From an uncultured Eggerthellaceae bacterium (GTDB lineage Bacteria; Actinomycetota; Coriobacteriia; Coriobacteriales; Eggerthellaceae), in contig CANOHY010000039.1 of NCBI GenBank assembly GCA_947565915.1, positions 1 through 13,794 of the forward strand: a DNA stretch of 13,794 nt. The letters are read 5' to 3'. Both the position numbers and the translations under genes were made by a program. The notes under the pieces are model-generated. The model worked only from the letters and a program-made list of their open reading frames with translations, was not told the origin of the DNA and did no database searches. This document shows, one piece after another, positions 1 to 8,200 of the stretch (position 1 is its first letter; every line of letters begins with the position of its first letter).

Positions 1-824
1 CGGCTCTACAACAAGTGGACCAATGAGCACCTCTACACCACAGGCAAGGCTGAGTATGACAAGCTGGTGAAGAAGGGTTGAAACGGTGAGGGGATTGCCT
101 GGTACGCCCCGCTCGATGGCGACCCCGTATATCGCCTCTACAACCAGTGGCCGGCGATCATCATTACACTACTAGTCGCAAGGAATACGAAGACTGCCAG
201 GCGAGAGGTTGGAAGGTCGAGAACACGGCATTCTGCTCAGGTGGGAATCAGCCTGTCTACCGTCTTTTCAACAAGTACGTGACGTCGTTCTACCATCATT
301 ACCCCTCGAGCATCGTCGAGCGCGACAGATGCGTGAAGGCTGGTTGGAAAGATGAGGGCATCGGCTGGTATGGATACAGCGCCGACCCGCAGAGCGCCAG
401 CAACAAGGCATATATGAACGAGCTCGCAAGCTCATGGAGCAACACCCTCACCAACGCCAATGCGCTGAAGAGCCATGTTGACGCCATGGTGGCGGCCGAT
501 TCCCTGGCGGCTGCCTTCGGTTGGCTTTCGACGGTGAACTCCGACAGGATCACGCTCGGTTTCTTGATTCGCGACGTGCGCGACACCATCGAGAGGGTTC
601 CTACCATAGATGCCGTGTTCAACCCGAGCTTCTTCAATGCTTTCAACGCATGGTACGACTCGGCGTCGAAGCTGGGAGCTCTTCTGAACCAGAGCAAAAC
701 GGCTGACCAGCTGTGGGCCAATCACACCGCCATCGCTGCTGCCATGGCAGATGAGTATGCGAAGGTCCAAGCTTGCAACAGCACGATCGCCTCGTGCACC
801 CAGAAGTGCCAGGCAAGCAAGTAG
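1..824 (+). pseudogene. Broken DUF5648-like repeat protein, 3' part
   Basis: The 3' end of a probable surface or secreted protein; its 5' end lies outside the window. Three repeats of about 40 residues can be read, each starting RLYN/RLFN, with a central HxYTT or HHYP patch and a GW...EGI(A/G)WY ending. They resemble the DUF5648 repeat seen in Gram-positive cell-surface proteins. In frame 1 the first repeat is cut by TGA at 79-81, where the family has Trp (KKG*NGEGIAWY). The second repeat runs to NQW at 142-150 and continues as AGDHHYTTS in frame 3, which fits loss of one G from a TGGG run near 150. The frame then stays open to TAG at 822-824. After the third repeat, from about base 390, comes a helix-rich tail of about 140 residues that I do not recognise, ending in a Cys-rich stretch (CNSTIASCTQKC). 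The GTG at 147 could in principle restart translation but has no ribosome-binding site. Two lesions within 150 bases favour decay over a single sequencing error. Confidence 0.75.
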
Positions 825-838
825 CTGCTCGCCGATAG

Positions 839-906
839 GGAAGGCAAGGAAAGGCGCTCTTCGTCCATGAAAACCAGTGGACAAGGCACGCCTTCCCTTG
901 CCTTCC
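839..906 (+). terminator. Long imperfect hairpin after the repeat pseudogene
   Basis: Arms 839-856 and 889-906 pair at 17 of 18 positions. Inside the intervening 32 bases a second perfect 5-bp stem (863-867 with 878-882) forms, leaving a 10-base loop. The 3' flank is pyrimidine-rich (GTCTTTCTTC) but not a clean T run. It lies 15 bases after the pseudogene stop, so an old transcription terminator is the simplest reading. A processed or protein-bound hairpin is also possible. Confidence 0.4.
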
Positions 907-1194
907 GTCTTTCTTCGTCCTTCGCACTTGCCCTCCGTGCAGACGCGAAGCGATGCAAGATGGGGCTTATCTGCCAAGCATTCGAAGCATGCCATCCTTG
1001 CAGACATCTACAGCACCATCATTCTCTCAGCGCCCTACGTGATCGCTGCCTACGTTCTTCTCTGGGCAGCTCTCTTCGCGTTCGTCTTCGTCGTGATGCG
1101 CCGCGTGAGCAAGGCCGAGGAACAGGTCATGCTTCTGGAGGAGCGCATGGACGATTGCTTGGCAGGGAACCGGGATGCCTCAGATGGCGCTTGA
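877..1194 (+). CDS. CcmD-like small membrane protein, start uncertain
   Basis: The convincing part runs from about 1003 to 1155. It encodes a short N-terminal segment (ADIYSTIILSAPYVIAAY), one hydrophobic helix (YVLLWAALFAFVFVVM), a basic RR turn and a charged amphipathic helix (SKAEEQVMLLEERMDD). That arrangement is typical of CcmD-family proteins, small inner-membrane parts of the cytochrome c haem-handling (Ccm) machinery, usually 40-70 residues long. The frame stays open back to GTG 877, but residues before about 1000 look non-coding and the first bases lie in a hairpin. In-frame candidates GTG 877, TTG 898, TTG 928 and GTG 937 all lack a good Shine-Dalgarno sequence. An ATC at 994 sits where family members would be expected to start, so the start codon may have been lost. 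No ccmA, B, C, E or F gene is present in the window. It may therefore be a remnant or an orphan; the family call is by resemblance only. Confidence 0.45.
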   Translation: MDKARLPLPSVFLRPSHLPSVQTRSDARWGLSAKHSKHAILADIYSTIILSAPYVIAAYVLLWAALFAFVFVVMRRVSKAEEQVMLLEERMDDCLAGNRDASDGA

Positions 1195-1230
1195 TGGTCG
1201 GCGCGCATGGCCCGCTCGTTGACAACCGAG

Positions 1231-1325
1231 GGCGTCCGAAAGCGGTCCCAACTCGCCGCAGCTTGCGAAAAAACCCGAGATACGGGGAGCAGGCGTACGG
1301 AAGCGCCTCGAACTCGCCGTTGCGA
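1231..1325. repeat. Two-copy imperfect direct repeat
   Basis: Bases 1231-1268 and 1292-1325 share the blocks GGCGT, CG, AAGCG, AACTCGCCG and TTGCGA in the same order, 61 bases apart. They lie in the 145-base gap between the CcmD-like ORF and the end of the transporter gene. No coding potential is seen here. Confidence 0.4.
1267..1286 (-). terminator. Probable terminator of the DMT transporter gene
   Basis: On the minus strand the sequence reads CCCG-TATCT-CGGG followed by six T residues, about 55 bases past the transporter stop codon. The stem is only 4 bp, all G-C pairs. The T run and position fit a weak intrinsic terminator. Confidence 0.4.
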
Positions 1326-1339
1326 CAGAGAGCCAGCCC

Positions 1340-2227
1340 TCAGCCGCGCTCGCGGCTTTCGGCTAGCTTCTCGGGAAGCACCTCCGATACCAGGATGCCT
1401 GCGAACACCAGTGCGAACCCCACTACGATGTGCGCGCTGAGCTCTTCGGCACCCACTGCCACGCTGAAGGCCGTGCCGAAGACGGCTTCGGTTGATAGCA
1501 GAAGCGATGCGCTCGCGGGCGGAAGGTGCGCTTGCCCGATATTCTGGAACAGCAGCGCAACTGTGGTGGCCATGATGGTGAGATAGGCAAGCGACATCCA
1601 TGTTTGCCAGCTGATGGCGCTCCAGTTCGGCGCACTCTCGAAGGCGAAGGCGGCAATCCACGAGCATGCTCCCACAGCAGCGAATTGCCACATGGTGATC
1701 ACGTAGATGTCGCGTCCCTGCGATACCTTAGCCACCAGCACGATATGAAGCGCGAAGAACACAGCGCCTGCTAGCGACATGGCATCGCCGAACCTCAACG
1801 AGAAACTACCGCCGCTCAGGCTGATGAATCCCACGCCCGCCACGCAGAGTACTGCAGCTGCCAGGTTGAACCGGGTGGGGTGGCGCTTGGTGGTGACCCA
1901 TGCCATGAAGGGCACGATGACGCAGTACACGCTGGTCAGAAATGCGTTCTTGCCCGGCGTGGTGTCGGTGATGCCGATGGTTTGGAAGTAGTAAGCCGTG
2001 AACAGCGCCAACCCGCAGGCCAGGCCTCCCAGCACGTGCCCGCGGTCGAGGTAGAGGGCGCGCCTTTTCGCGAACACCACGGCCAGGATGGCAGCGGCGC
2101 ACGTAAAGCGGATGCCGAGGATCCATGCTGGCGAGATTGAATCGGTCATGTTCTTGATAAGCACGAACGTGCTTCCCCATATCAAGGTGGCGCAAAGGAT
2201 GATCAAACGGTACTTCATGGATTTCAT
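1340..2227 (-). CDS. DMT-superfamily (EamA) transporter
   Basis: A 295-residue polytopic membrane protein of the drug/metabolite transporter superfamily. These carriers usually export metabolites, amino acids or drugs across the cytoplasmic membrane; the substrate cannot be told here. It has about ten hydrophobic helices in two EamA-type halves. The first begins YRLIILCATLIWGSTFVLIK, with the family's conserved WGSTF and later TPGKNAFL. The second holds ATTVALLFQNIGQ and a STEAVFGTAFSV segment, typical of EamA helices 8-9. The chosen start is the ATG at 2227; a second ATG lies three codons later at 2218. The frame is open upstream to 2335, but those extra 36 residues are hydrophilic and overlap the adk promoter. 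A GAGGAG lies 18 bases before the ATG, farther than ideal. The gene is divergent from adk and ends with TGA. Confidence 0.85.
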   Translation of the reverse strand: MKSMKYRLIILCATLIWGSTFVLIKNMTDSISPAWILGIRFTCAAAILAVVFAKRRALYLDRGHVLGGLACGLALFTAYYFQTIGITDTTPGKNAFLTSVYCVIVPFMAWVTTKRHPTRFNLAAAVLCVAGVGFISLSGGSFSLRFGDAMSLAGAVFFALHIVLVAKVSQGRDIYVITMWQFAAVGACSWIAAFAFESAPNWSAISWQTWMSLAYLTIMATTVALLFQNIGQAHLPPASASLLLSTEAVFGTAFSVAVGAEELSAHIVVGFALVFAGILVSEVLPEKLAESRERG

Positions 2228-2273
2228 GCGCTTGGTAGCTCTGTTCTCCTCGTTGGGCGAAGTTTGGCGTGCC

Positions 2274-2284
2274 GAAACGGTTTC
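2274..2284. promoter_or_regulatory. GAAACGGTTTC palindrome between divergent genes
   Basis: A perfect 5+1+5 palindrome, flanked by GCGT on the left and ACGC on the right (offset by three bases). It lies 16 bases upstream of the adk -10 box, overlapping the -35 area, and about 47 bases from the start of the divergent transporter gene. That placement would suit a repressor site, but no regulator gene is in the window. Confidence 0.35.
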
Positions 2285-2299
2285 ACGCGAATATTTGGT

Positions 2300-2305
2300 T
2301 ACAAT
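2300..2305 (+). promoter_or_regulatory. Probable adk -10 box (TACAAT)
   Basis: TACAAT matches the sigma-70 -10 consensus at five of six positions and lies 35 bases before the adk start codon, giving a leader of about 29 bases. No good -35 box lies at the usual distance; the region is occupied by the GAAACGGTTTC palindrome. Confidence 0.45.
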
Positions 2306-2340
2306 AGCAGAGCAATGTACCCAACGAAAGGACACTCTTC

Positions 2341-2964
2341 ATGAATATCGTGCTTCTGGGCGCACCGGGTGCCGGCAAGGGAACGCAGGCTGCGAAGCTG
2401 GTGGAGGAGTTCCATATCTCGCATATCTCGACGGGCGACATGCTGCGTGCGGCGGTAGCTGCGAACACGCCCCTGGGCCAGAAGGCCAAAAGCTATATGG
2501 ACGCCGGCGAGCTCGTACCCGATGACGTCATCATCGGCCTGGTCATCGACCGCCTGCAGAATGAAGATACGAAGACGGGCTTCATCCTGGATGGATTTCC
2601 GCGCACCTCGGCGCAAGCTGTTGCCCTTGATGCCGAGTTGGCCAAGCTGGAGCGCCCGCTGGATGGCGCGCTTCTCATCGACGTGGACTCCGAGGTCATC
2701 GTGAAGCGCTTGTGCTCGCGTCGTATGTGCCGCGAATGCGGATACATCGGCTCGGTGGCCGACGAGGCATGCCCCAAGTGCGGTGGCGAGATGTACCAGC
2801 GCGATGACGACAACGAGGCCACCGTGCGCAATCGTTTGGATGTGTACGAGAAGTCCACCGCCCCGCTCATCGATTACTATCGCGGATGCGATCTGCTCAT
2901 CCCCATCGATGGCGACCGCGACCCCGACGTGGTCTACACCGACGTGAAGGCTGCTTTGGCGTAA
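2341..2964 (+). CDS. adk: Adenylate kinase, zinc-lid type
   Basis: A cytosolic enzyme that interconverts ATP + AMP and 2 ADP and keeps the adenylate pool in balance. At 207 residues it is close to the usual length. The P-loop is GAPGAGKGT (residues 7-15). The AMP-site motif STGDMLR is at 30-36 and DGFPRT at 84-89. The lid has four Cys in two CxxC pairs (C130/C133 and C144/C147), as in zinc-binding adenylate kinases of Gram-positive bacteria, but the stretch between the pairs is shorter than usual and lacks the common YHxxxxPP portion. The lid is followed by QRDDD (153-157). The start is set by an AAAGGA Shine-Dalgarno eight bases before ATG. In many actinobacteria adk follows secY in the ribosomal-protein cluster; here it stands apart, next to a membrane-glycosyltransferase-like gene. 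Confidence 0.96.
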   Translation: MNIVLLGAPGAGKGTQAAKLVEEFHISHISTGDMLRAAVAANTPLGQKAKSYMDAGELVPDDVIIGLVIDRLQNEDTKTGFILDGFPRTSAQAVALDAELAKLERPLDGALLIDVDSEVIVKRLCSRRMCRECGYIGSVADEACPKCGGEMYQRDDDNEATVRNRLDVYEKSTAPLIDYYRGCDLLIPIDGDRDPDVVYTDVKAALA

Positions 2965-2980
2965 GCCGCCGCAGTCCGAC

Positions 2981-5149
2981 ATGTGGTCTCGTCTGCTCGA
3001 ACGAATCAAGAAGCGTCTGAACGCCCACGACTGCGCGCTCAGGCGCTTTTTGTGCGCTGTTGCCGCAATTGCGGTGATTACCGCTTTGCTGGAAACATTC
3101 GTCTTCAACTTCAACTTCTTCAAGTCGCTTGGCTATGAGGAACTGGATATCAGCGAGCAGGTCGATTTGCCCCACGACACGCAAGGCTATCTGCGCCTGA
3201 CCGAGTACCACCATTCCATCGAGGTGCACGACCTGGGCGTCGAGGTCCATAACATGCATTTCGACTTCGTTGATTGGCAGCCTGCGCAGTTGCTCGATTT
3301 CGAGATAACCTTCACCGATGAGGCCCATTCCACCTATTTCGGCAGCACGGAATACACCGTGGGCGTGCCCGTGGTGGCCATCTCCACTGCAAGCTGGGAA
3401 AGCGAGTACGTGCAGCTCAGCACATCGGGCAAGGTGGATAGTCTGCGCATCGATCTTGTAAGCGAAGACGTCTCATATCCGGTGAAGATAGCAGGCCTCT
3501 CCCTGAACGCCCCCGAGCCCTTCTCGTTTCATAAGGACCGCTTCGCGGTGACGTTCTTGGTGCTGCTGCTGGTCTACCTGTTCCGTCCCAAATCGCGCAT
3601 CTACCAGATCAGCCTGGTGAAATCGCCTGTCTTCACCAAGCGCGCCATCATTGCTGTTGTAATCGTGGAGGTGTATCTGGCCTCCAGCTTCTTGATGTTC
3701 GGCTCGAATCTGGTGGGCATTGCCAACAAGAACTACAACTATGGCGAGTGGGACCAGGCGAGCATCGTGAACACCTACGAGGCAGCCGGCGACAACGCCC
3801 AGCAATACGCCATGCTGGCGCGAGCCCTGGCGAAAGGGCAGGTTTATCTGGACGAGGAGCCGCCCCAGTGGCTGCAAGAGATGGAAGACCCCTACGACAA
3901 GGGTGCGCGCGACCAGCTGGAGAAGGCTACAGGCGAGTCGTACCTCTTCGACGTGGCTTACTACGATGGGCACTACTACGTGTACTTCGGCATCGTGCCC
4001 GAGCTTCTGTTCTATTTGCCCTTCTACTTGGTAACCGGCACCGACTTCCCCACGGCAATCGGCGTGCTGCTTGCCATGGTGGCGTTCATGCTGGGGTGCA
4101 CCGCGCTGCTCGATCGCTTCGCGCGCTATCATTTCAAGCGCGTGAGCTTGGGGTTGTTCCTGCTGCTGCAGATTCCCATCGTGATGTGCAGCGGCACGCT
4201 CTACCTGCTGAAGTTCCCCACGTTCTACTCGCTTCCCGTGATGTGCGGGCTCGCGTTTTCGGTATGGGGCCTGTACTGCTGGGTTCATGGACGCTCGTCG
4301 CAGCGCCCCATCGGCTGGTATCTTGCAGGGTCGCTCTGCATGGCGCTGGTGGTAGGGTGCCGCCCGCAGATGGTGCTTCTGTCGCTTGTGGCATTTCCCC
4401 TGTTCTGGCGTAAGTTCATCACGCAGCGGTTCATCCTCACCAAGCAAGGCGCCATCCAGTTCGCTTGCCTCATCGCGCCCTATGTGGTGGTGGCTGCGGG
4501 GCTGATGGGCTACAACTACGTGCGCTTCGGCTCGCTTACCGACTTCGGCGCCAACTACAACCTCACGGTGCATAACATGCCCAAGCGCGGGCTTTCGGTG
4601 GGACGCATCGCGCCCGCCCTCTTCGCGTACTTCCTTCAGCCGCCCACCATGGATGGCACCTTCCCGTTCCTGTTGCCGGCCACCTTCGACACCACCTACA
4701 TGGGCGAAACGGTGCGCGAGGTTACGTTCGGCGGCATTCTGCCGTGCTTGCCCATACTGTGGATCCTCTTCTTCGCAGCGCCCATCTTGCGCATGCGCAT
4801 CAAGGCGCGCTCCACGCGCACGGTGGCGGGCGTGATCGGTGTTTTGCTCGCAAGTGGCGTGATAGTGGGTTTGTTCGATGCCGAGCTTGCGGGCATCCTG
4901 CAGCGCTACTACGCCGATTTCAGCTTCATGTTCTTGGCGGCGGCCGTGTTGCTGGCCTTCATCGTGAACGAGAACTTGGAAAGCGGCTCGGGTCTGGCGA
5001 AGGCGTTCCATCAAGGGCTTGCGCTCATGAGCGCGCTTTCGGTGGTCTACGTGGTGCTCCTGTGCATGGTGGTGGAAACAGGTTGGTACGGCAGCGTGTA
5101 CGACTGGGCCTATCAGTCGTTCATCGAAGCCGTCGAATTCTGGACATAG
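2981..5149 (+). CDS. Polytopic GT-C-type glycosyltransferase-like membrane protein
   Basis: A 722-residue integral membrane protein. One helix at about 22-45 is followed by an extracytoplasmic, beta-rich domain (about 50-180, no motif I recognise). After it come about ten or more helices (first at about 187-201 and 221-246). The region after the helix at 221-246 reads GDNAQQYAMLARALAKGQVY (270-289), then NPYD-like DPYD (303-306), and YYDGHYYVYFGIVPELLFYL (327-346). These are hallmarks of uncharacterised GT-C-fold enzymes that use lipid-linked sugars outside the membrane. The C-terminal QRYYADFSFMF (641-651) fits the same group. D271, or the nearby D258, could be the catalytic acid; this is inference. 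The start ATG lies 16 bases after the adk stop, suggesting co-transcription, though no clear Shine-Dalgarno is seen. Substrate and acceptor are unknown; a role in cell-envelope glycan or glycoprotein decoration is likely but unproven. Confidence 0.65.
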   Translation: MWSRLLERIKKRLNAHDCALRRFLCAVAAIAVITALLETFVFNFNFFKSLGYEELDISEQVDLPHDTQGYLRLTEYHHSIEVHDLGVEVHNMHFDFVDWQPAQLLDFEITFTDEAHSTYFGSTEYTVGVPVVAISTASWESEYVQLSTSGKVDSLRIDLVSEDVSYPVKIAGLSLNAPEPFSFHKDRFAVTFLVLLLVYLFRPKSRIYQISLVKSPVFTKRAIIAVVIVEVYLASSFLMFGSNLVGIANKNYNYGEWDQASIVNTYEAAGDNAQQYAMLARALAKGQVYLDEEPPQWLQEMEDPYDKGARDQLEKATGESYLFDVAYYDGHYYVYFGIVPELLFYLPFYLVTGTDFPTAIGVLLAMVAFMLGCTALLDRFARYHFKRVSLGLFLLLQIPIVMCSGTLYLLKFPTFYSLPVMCGLAFSVWGLYCWVHGRSSQRPIGWYLAGSLCMALVVGCRPQMVLLSLVAFPLFWRKFITQRFILTKQGAIQFACLIAPYVVVAAGLMGYNYVRFGSLTDFGANYNLTVHNMPKRGLSVGRIAPALFAYFLQPPTMDGTFPFLLPATFDTTYMGETVREVTFGGILPCLPILWILFFAAPILRMRIKARSTRTVAGVIGVLLASGVIVGLFDAELAGILQRYYADFSFMFLAAAVLLAFIVNENLESGSGLAKAFHQGLALMSALSVVYVVLLCMVVETGWYGSVYDWAYQSFIEAVEFWT

Positions 5150-5159
5150 CCGTTCGCAC

Positions 5160-5173
5160 CGGCAAATCTGCCG
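5160..5173 (+). other. Short hairpin after the membrane protein gene
   Basis: CGGCA-AATC-TGCCG forms a perfect 5-bp stem with a 4-base loop, 11 bases past the TAG stop. Only two T residues follow, so it is a weak terminator at best. Transcription may continue into nifJ. Confidence 0.25.
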
Positions 5174-5238
5174 TTACCCTGCTCGCCTTGCCCATCTATC
5201 CGCTCACCCTGCCGCCTGAACGGTGCACCGAGCGCCCC

Positions 5239-5247
5239 TGCTACCAT
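5239..5247 (+). promoter_or_regulatory. Possible extended -10 promoter of nifJ
   Basis: TGCTACCAT has the TGn extension plus a -10-like hexamer and lies 34 bases before the chosen nifJ start. It supports the ATG at 5282 over the one at 5246, since the latter falls within this element. There is no recognisable -35 box. Confidence 0.3.
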
Positions 5248-5281
5248 GAATCCATTCGTTTCCGAAGAGGGAGAGGGATCA

Positions 5282-8200
5282 ATGGCCAGAGCATTGCAAT
5301 CCATGGACGGCAACAACGCCGCCGCGCATGTTTCCTACGCATTCACCGAGGTGGCGGGCATTTATCCCATCACGCCGTCATCACCTATGGCCGACTTCGT
5401 GGACCAATGGTCCGCGCAGGGCAAGAAGAACATCTTCGGCACCACCGTGCAGGTGTGCGAGATGCAATCCGAAGGCGGTGCTGCGGGCGCCGTTCACGGC
5501 TCGCTCGACGCCGGCGCGCTCACGTCGACCTACACGGCAAGCCAGGGCTTGCTGCTGATGATTCCCAACATGTACAAGATAGCTGCCGAGCGTCTGCCAA
5601 CGGTGTTCCATGTGTCGGCGCGCACGGTGTCCACGCACGCGCTGAACATCTTCGGCGACCATTCCGATGTCATGGCCTGCCGCCAAACCGGTTTCGCCAT
5701 GATGGCCGAGGGCAACGTGCAGGAAGTCATGGACCTTTCTGCCGTGGCGCACTTGGCGGCCATCAAGGGCCGCATGCCGTTTTTGAACTTCTTCGACGGC
5801 TTCCGCACTTCGCATGAGATCCAGAAGATCGCCGTGTGGGACTACGACGACCTTGCCGAGATGTGCGACATGGAGGCAGTCAAGGCGTTTCGCGAGCACG
5901 CGCTCAATCCCGAGCATCCCGCCATGCGCGGAAGTCACGAGAACGGCGACGTGTTCTTCCAGCACCGTGAAGCATGCAACACCGGCTACAACGAACTGCC
6001 GGCCATCGTCGAGGATTACATGCACCAGGTGAACGAGCGCCTGGGCACCGACTACGAGCTGTTCAACTACTACGGTGCGCCCGATGCCGACCGCGTGGTA
6101 GTGGCCATGGGCAGCATATGCGACGTTTGCGAGGAAGTGATCGACTACCTGAACGCCCACGGCGAGAAGGTTGGCCTGGTGAAGGTGCGCCTGTATCGCC
6201 CGTTCGTCACCGACAAGTTCGTGGCAGCGCTGCCTGCTTCGGTGAAGAAGGTGGCCGTGCTGGACCGTACCAAGGAGCCGGGCAGCAGCGGGGAGCCGCT
6301 GTATTTGGACGTGGTGAATGCCCTCATGAAGGAGGGGCGCACTGACCTCTTCGTGGCAGGTGGCCGCTATGGCCTGGGATCGAAGGACACCCCACCCTCG
6401 AGCGTCTTTGCCATCTTCACCGAGCTCGCCAAAGATGACCCGCGTCGCGAGTTCACCATCGGCATCGTGGATGATGTCACTGGCCTCTCCTTGCCCGAGG
6501 AAATCGACTGCCCCAACACGGCTGCACCGGGAACGATCGAGTGCAAGTTCTGGGGTTTGGGCGGCGATGGCACGGTGGGTGCCAACAAGAACTCCATCAA
6601 GATCATTGGCGACCACACCGACAAGTACATCCAGGCGTATTTCCAGTACGATTCGAAGAAGACGGGCGGCGTGACGGTTTCGCATTTGCGCTTTGGCGAG
6701 CAGCGAATTCGCAGCCCCTACTACATCAACAAGGCCGATTTCGTTGCGTGCCACACACCAGCTTACCTTACTAAGGGCTTCCGTATCGTGCAGGACGTGA
6801 AACCGGGTGGCAGCTTCCTCATCAATTGCCAGTGGTCGCCCGAAGAGCTCGATGAGCGTTTGGATGCCGACACCAAGCGCTATATTGCGCAAAACGACAT
6901 CAAGCTCTACATTATCGACGCCATCAGCCTGGCGGCGCAAATCGGCATGGGCAAGCGCACGAATACCATCCTGCAATCTGCCTTCTTCGCTTTGGCGAAC
7001 ATCCTTCCCCAGGAAGAGGCCATTCAGTACATGAAGGATGCGGCCACCAAGTCGTACATGAAAAAGGGCCAGGAAGTGGTGGACATGAACCACCGCGCCA
7101 TCGAGGCAGGCGCAACTGCCTTCGTGCGCGTTGATGTGCCGCCCGAATGGGCCGATGCCGTTTGCGAGGTGAAAAGGCCCGTTTTGAAGGGCAATCCCGC
7201 AACGATCAAGCAGGTTGAAACCATCATGGAGCCCATCGACCACATGGATGGCGATCTGTTGCCCGTGTCGGCGTTCATGGACTACGCCGATGGTCAGTTC
7301 GAGCAAGGTGCATCGGCCTACGAGAAGCGCGGCGTAGCCGTTCAGGTGCCGCGCTGGCATTCCGAGTCGTGCATCCAGTGCAACACCTGCGCTTACGTGT
7401 GCCCGCATGCGACTATCCGTCCCTTCGCCATGACGGCCGAGGAAGCTGCTGGGGCGCCTGCGCACACCATCATGGTGGACGGCAAGGGCAAGGTCGAGGG
7501 CTACAAGTACGCGCTGGTAGTGTCGCCGCTCGATTGCATGGGCTGCGGCGTGTGCGTGGGAAGCTGCCCCAAGGATGCGCTTTCCATGGTGCCCATCGAG
7601 AGCATGCTCGAACACCAGGAAGTGTTCGACTACTGCACGTCTTCGGTTGCGCCTAAGCCCGAGCTGTTCGGCAACACCGTGAAGGATAGCCAGTATCGCC
7701 AGCCGCTGCTCGAGTTTTCCGGCTCGTGCGCTGGCTGTGCCGAGACGTCCTACGCGCGTCTGGTCACTCAGCTGTTCGGTGATCGCATGTTCGTGGCGAA
7801 CGCCACGGGATGCTCGTCCATCTGGGGCGGTCCGGCCGCCACGTCGCCTTACACGGTGAATGCGGAAGGCCATGGACCGGCGTGGTCGAACTCGCTATTC
7901 GAGGATAACGCCGAGCACGGCATGGGCTTGCTGCTGGGCTACGAGGCCGTGCGCAACCATGTGCTCGCAGAGGCATTGGAGCTCATTGCCGATCAAGTGA
8001 GTCCCGAGGTTACCGAAGCTGCAGCCGCATGGGTTTCCGCGCGCAACGACGCCGAGCAAAGCGAGCAGAAGAGCCGTGAGTTCCTGGAGGTGTTGCAGTC
8101 GTGCGCTAGCAACGAGCATGCTCGTCGCATCCTGGAGAATGCGAGCTATCTCACCAAGAAGTCGTTCTGGGTGTTCGGTGGCGATGGTTGGGCCTACGAC

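Noticed and set aside
79..81. TGA as a recoded Trp or selenocysteine codon
   Set aside because: Family members have Trp here, TGA is used as a normal stop by other genes in the window, and a second lesion follows 70 bases on. No selenocysteine insertion structure was seen next to it.
867..1586. A plus-strand open frame overlapping the CcmD-like ORF and the end of the transporter gene
   Set aside because: The product is Arg/Ser-rich without domains, and the two other frames in the same place encode recognisable proteins.
3473..5014. A 1.5-kb open frame antisense to the GT-C-type gene
   Set aside because: The product is full of His, Gln, Glu and Arg with no fold-like pattern, as expected from reading a membrane-protein gene backwards.
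5246..5281. Upstream ATG start for nifJ
   Set aside because: It has no ribosome-binding site and overlaps a possible promoter element, while ATG 5282 has GGAGAGGG just before it.
5381..7873. A 2.5-kb open frame antisense to nifJ
   Set aside because: It is the mirror of a strongly biased GC-rich gene. The product has low-complexity His/Arg/Ala-rich composition, no recognisable domain and no ribosome-binding site, while the sense strand is an unmistakable PFOR.
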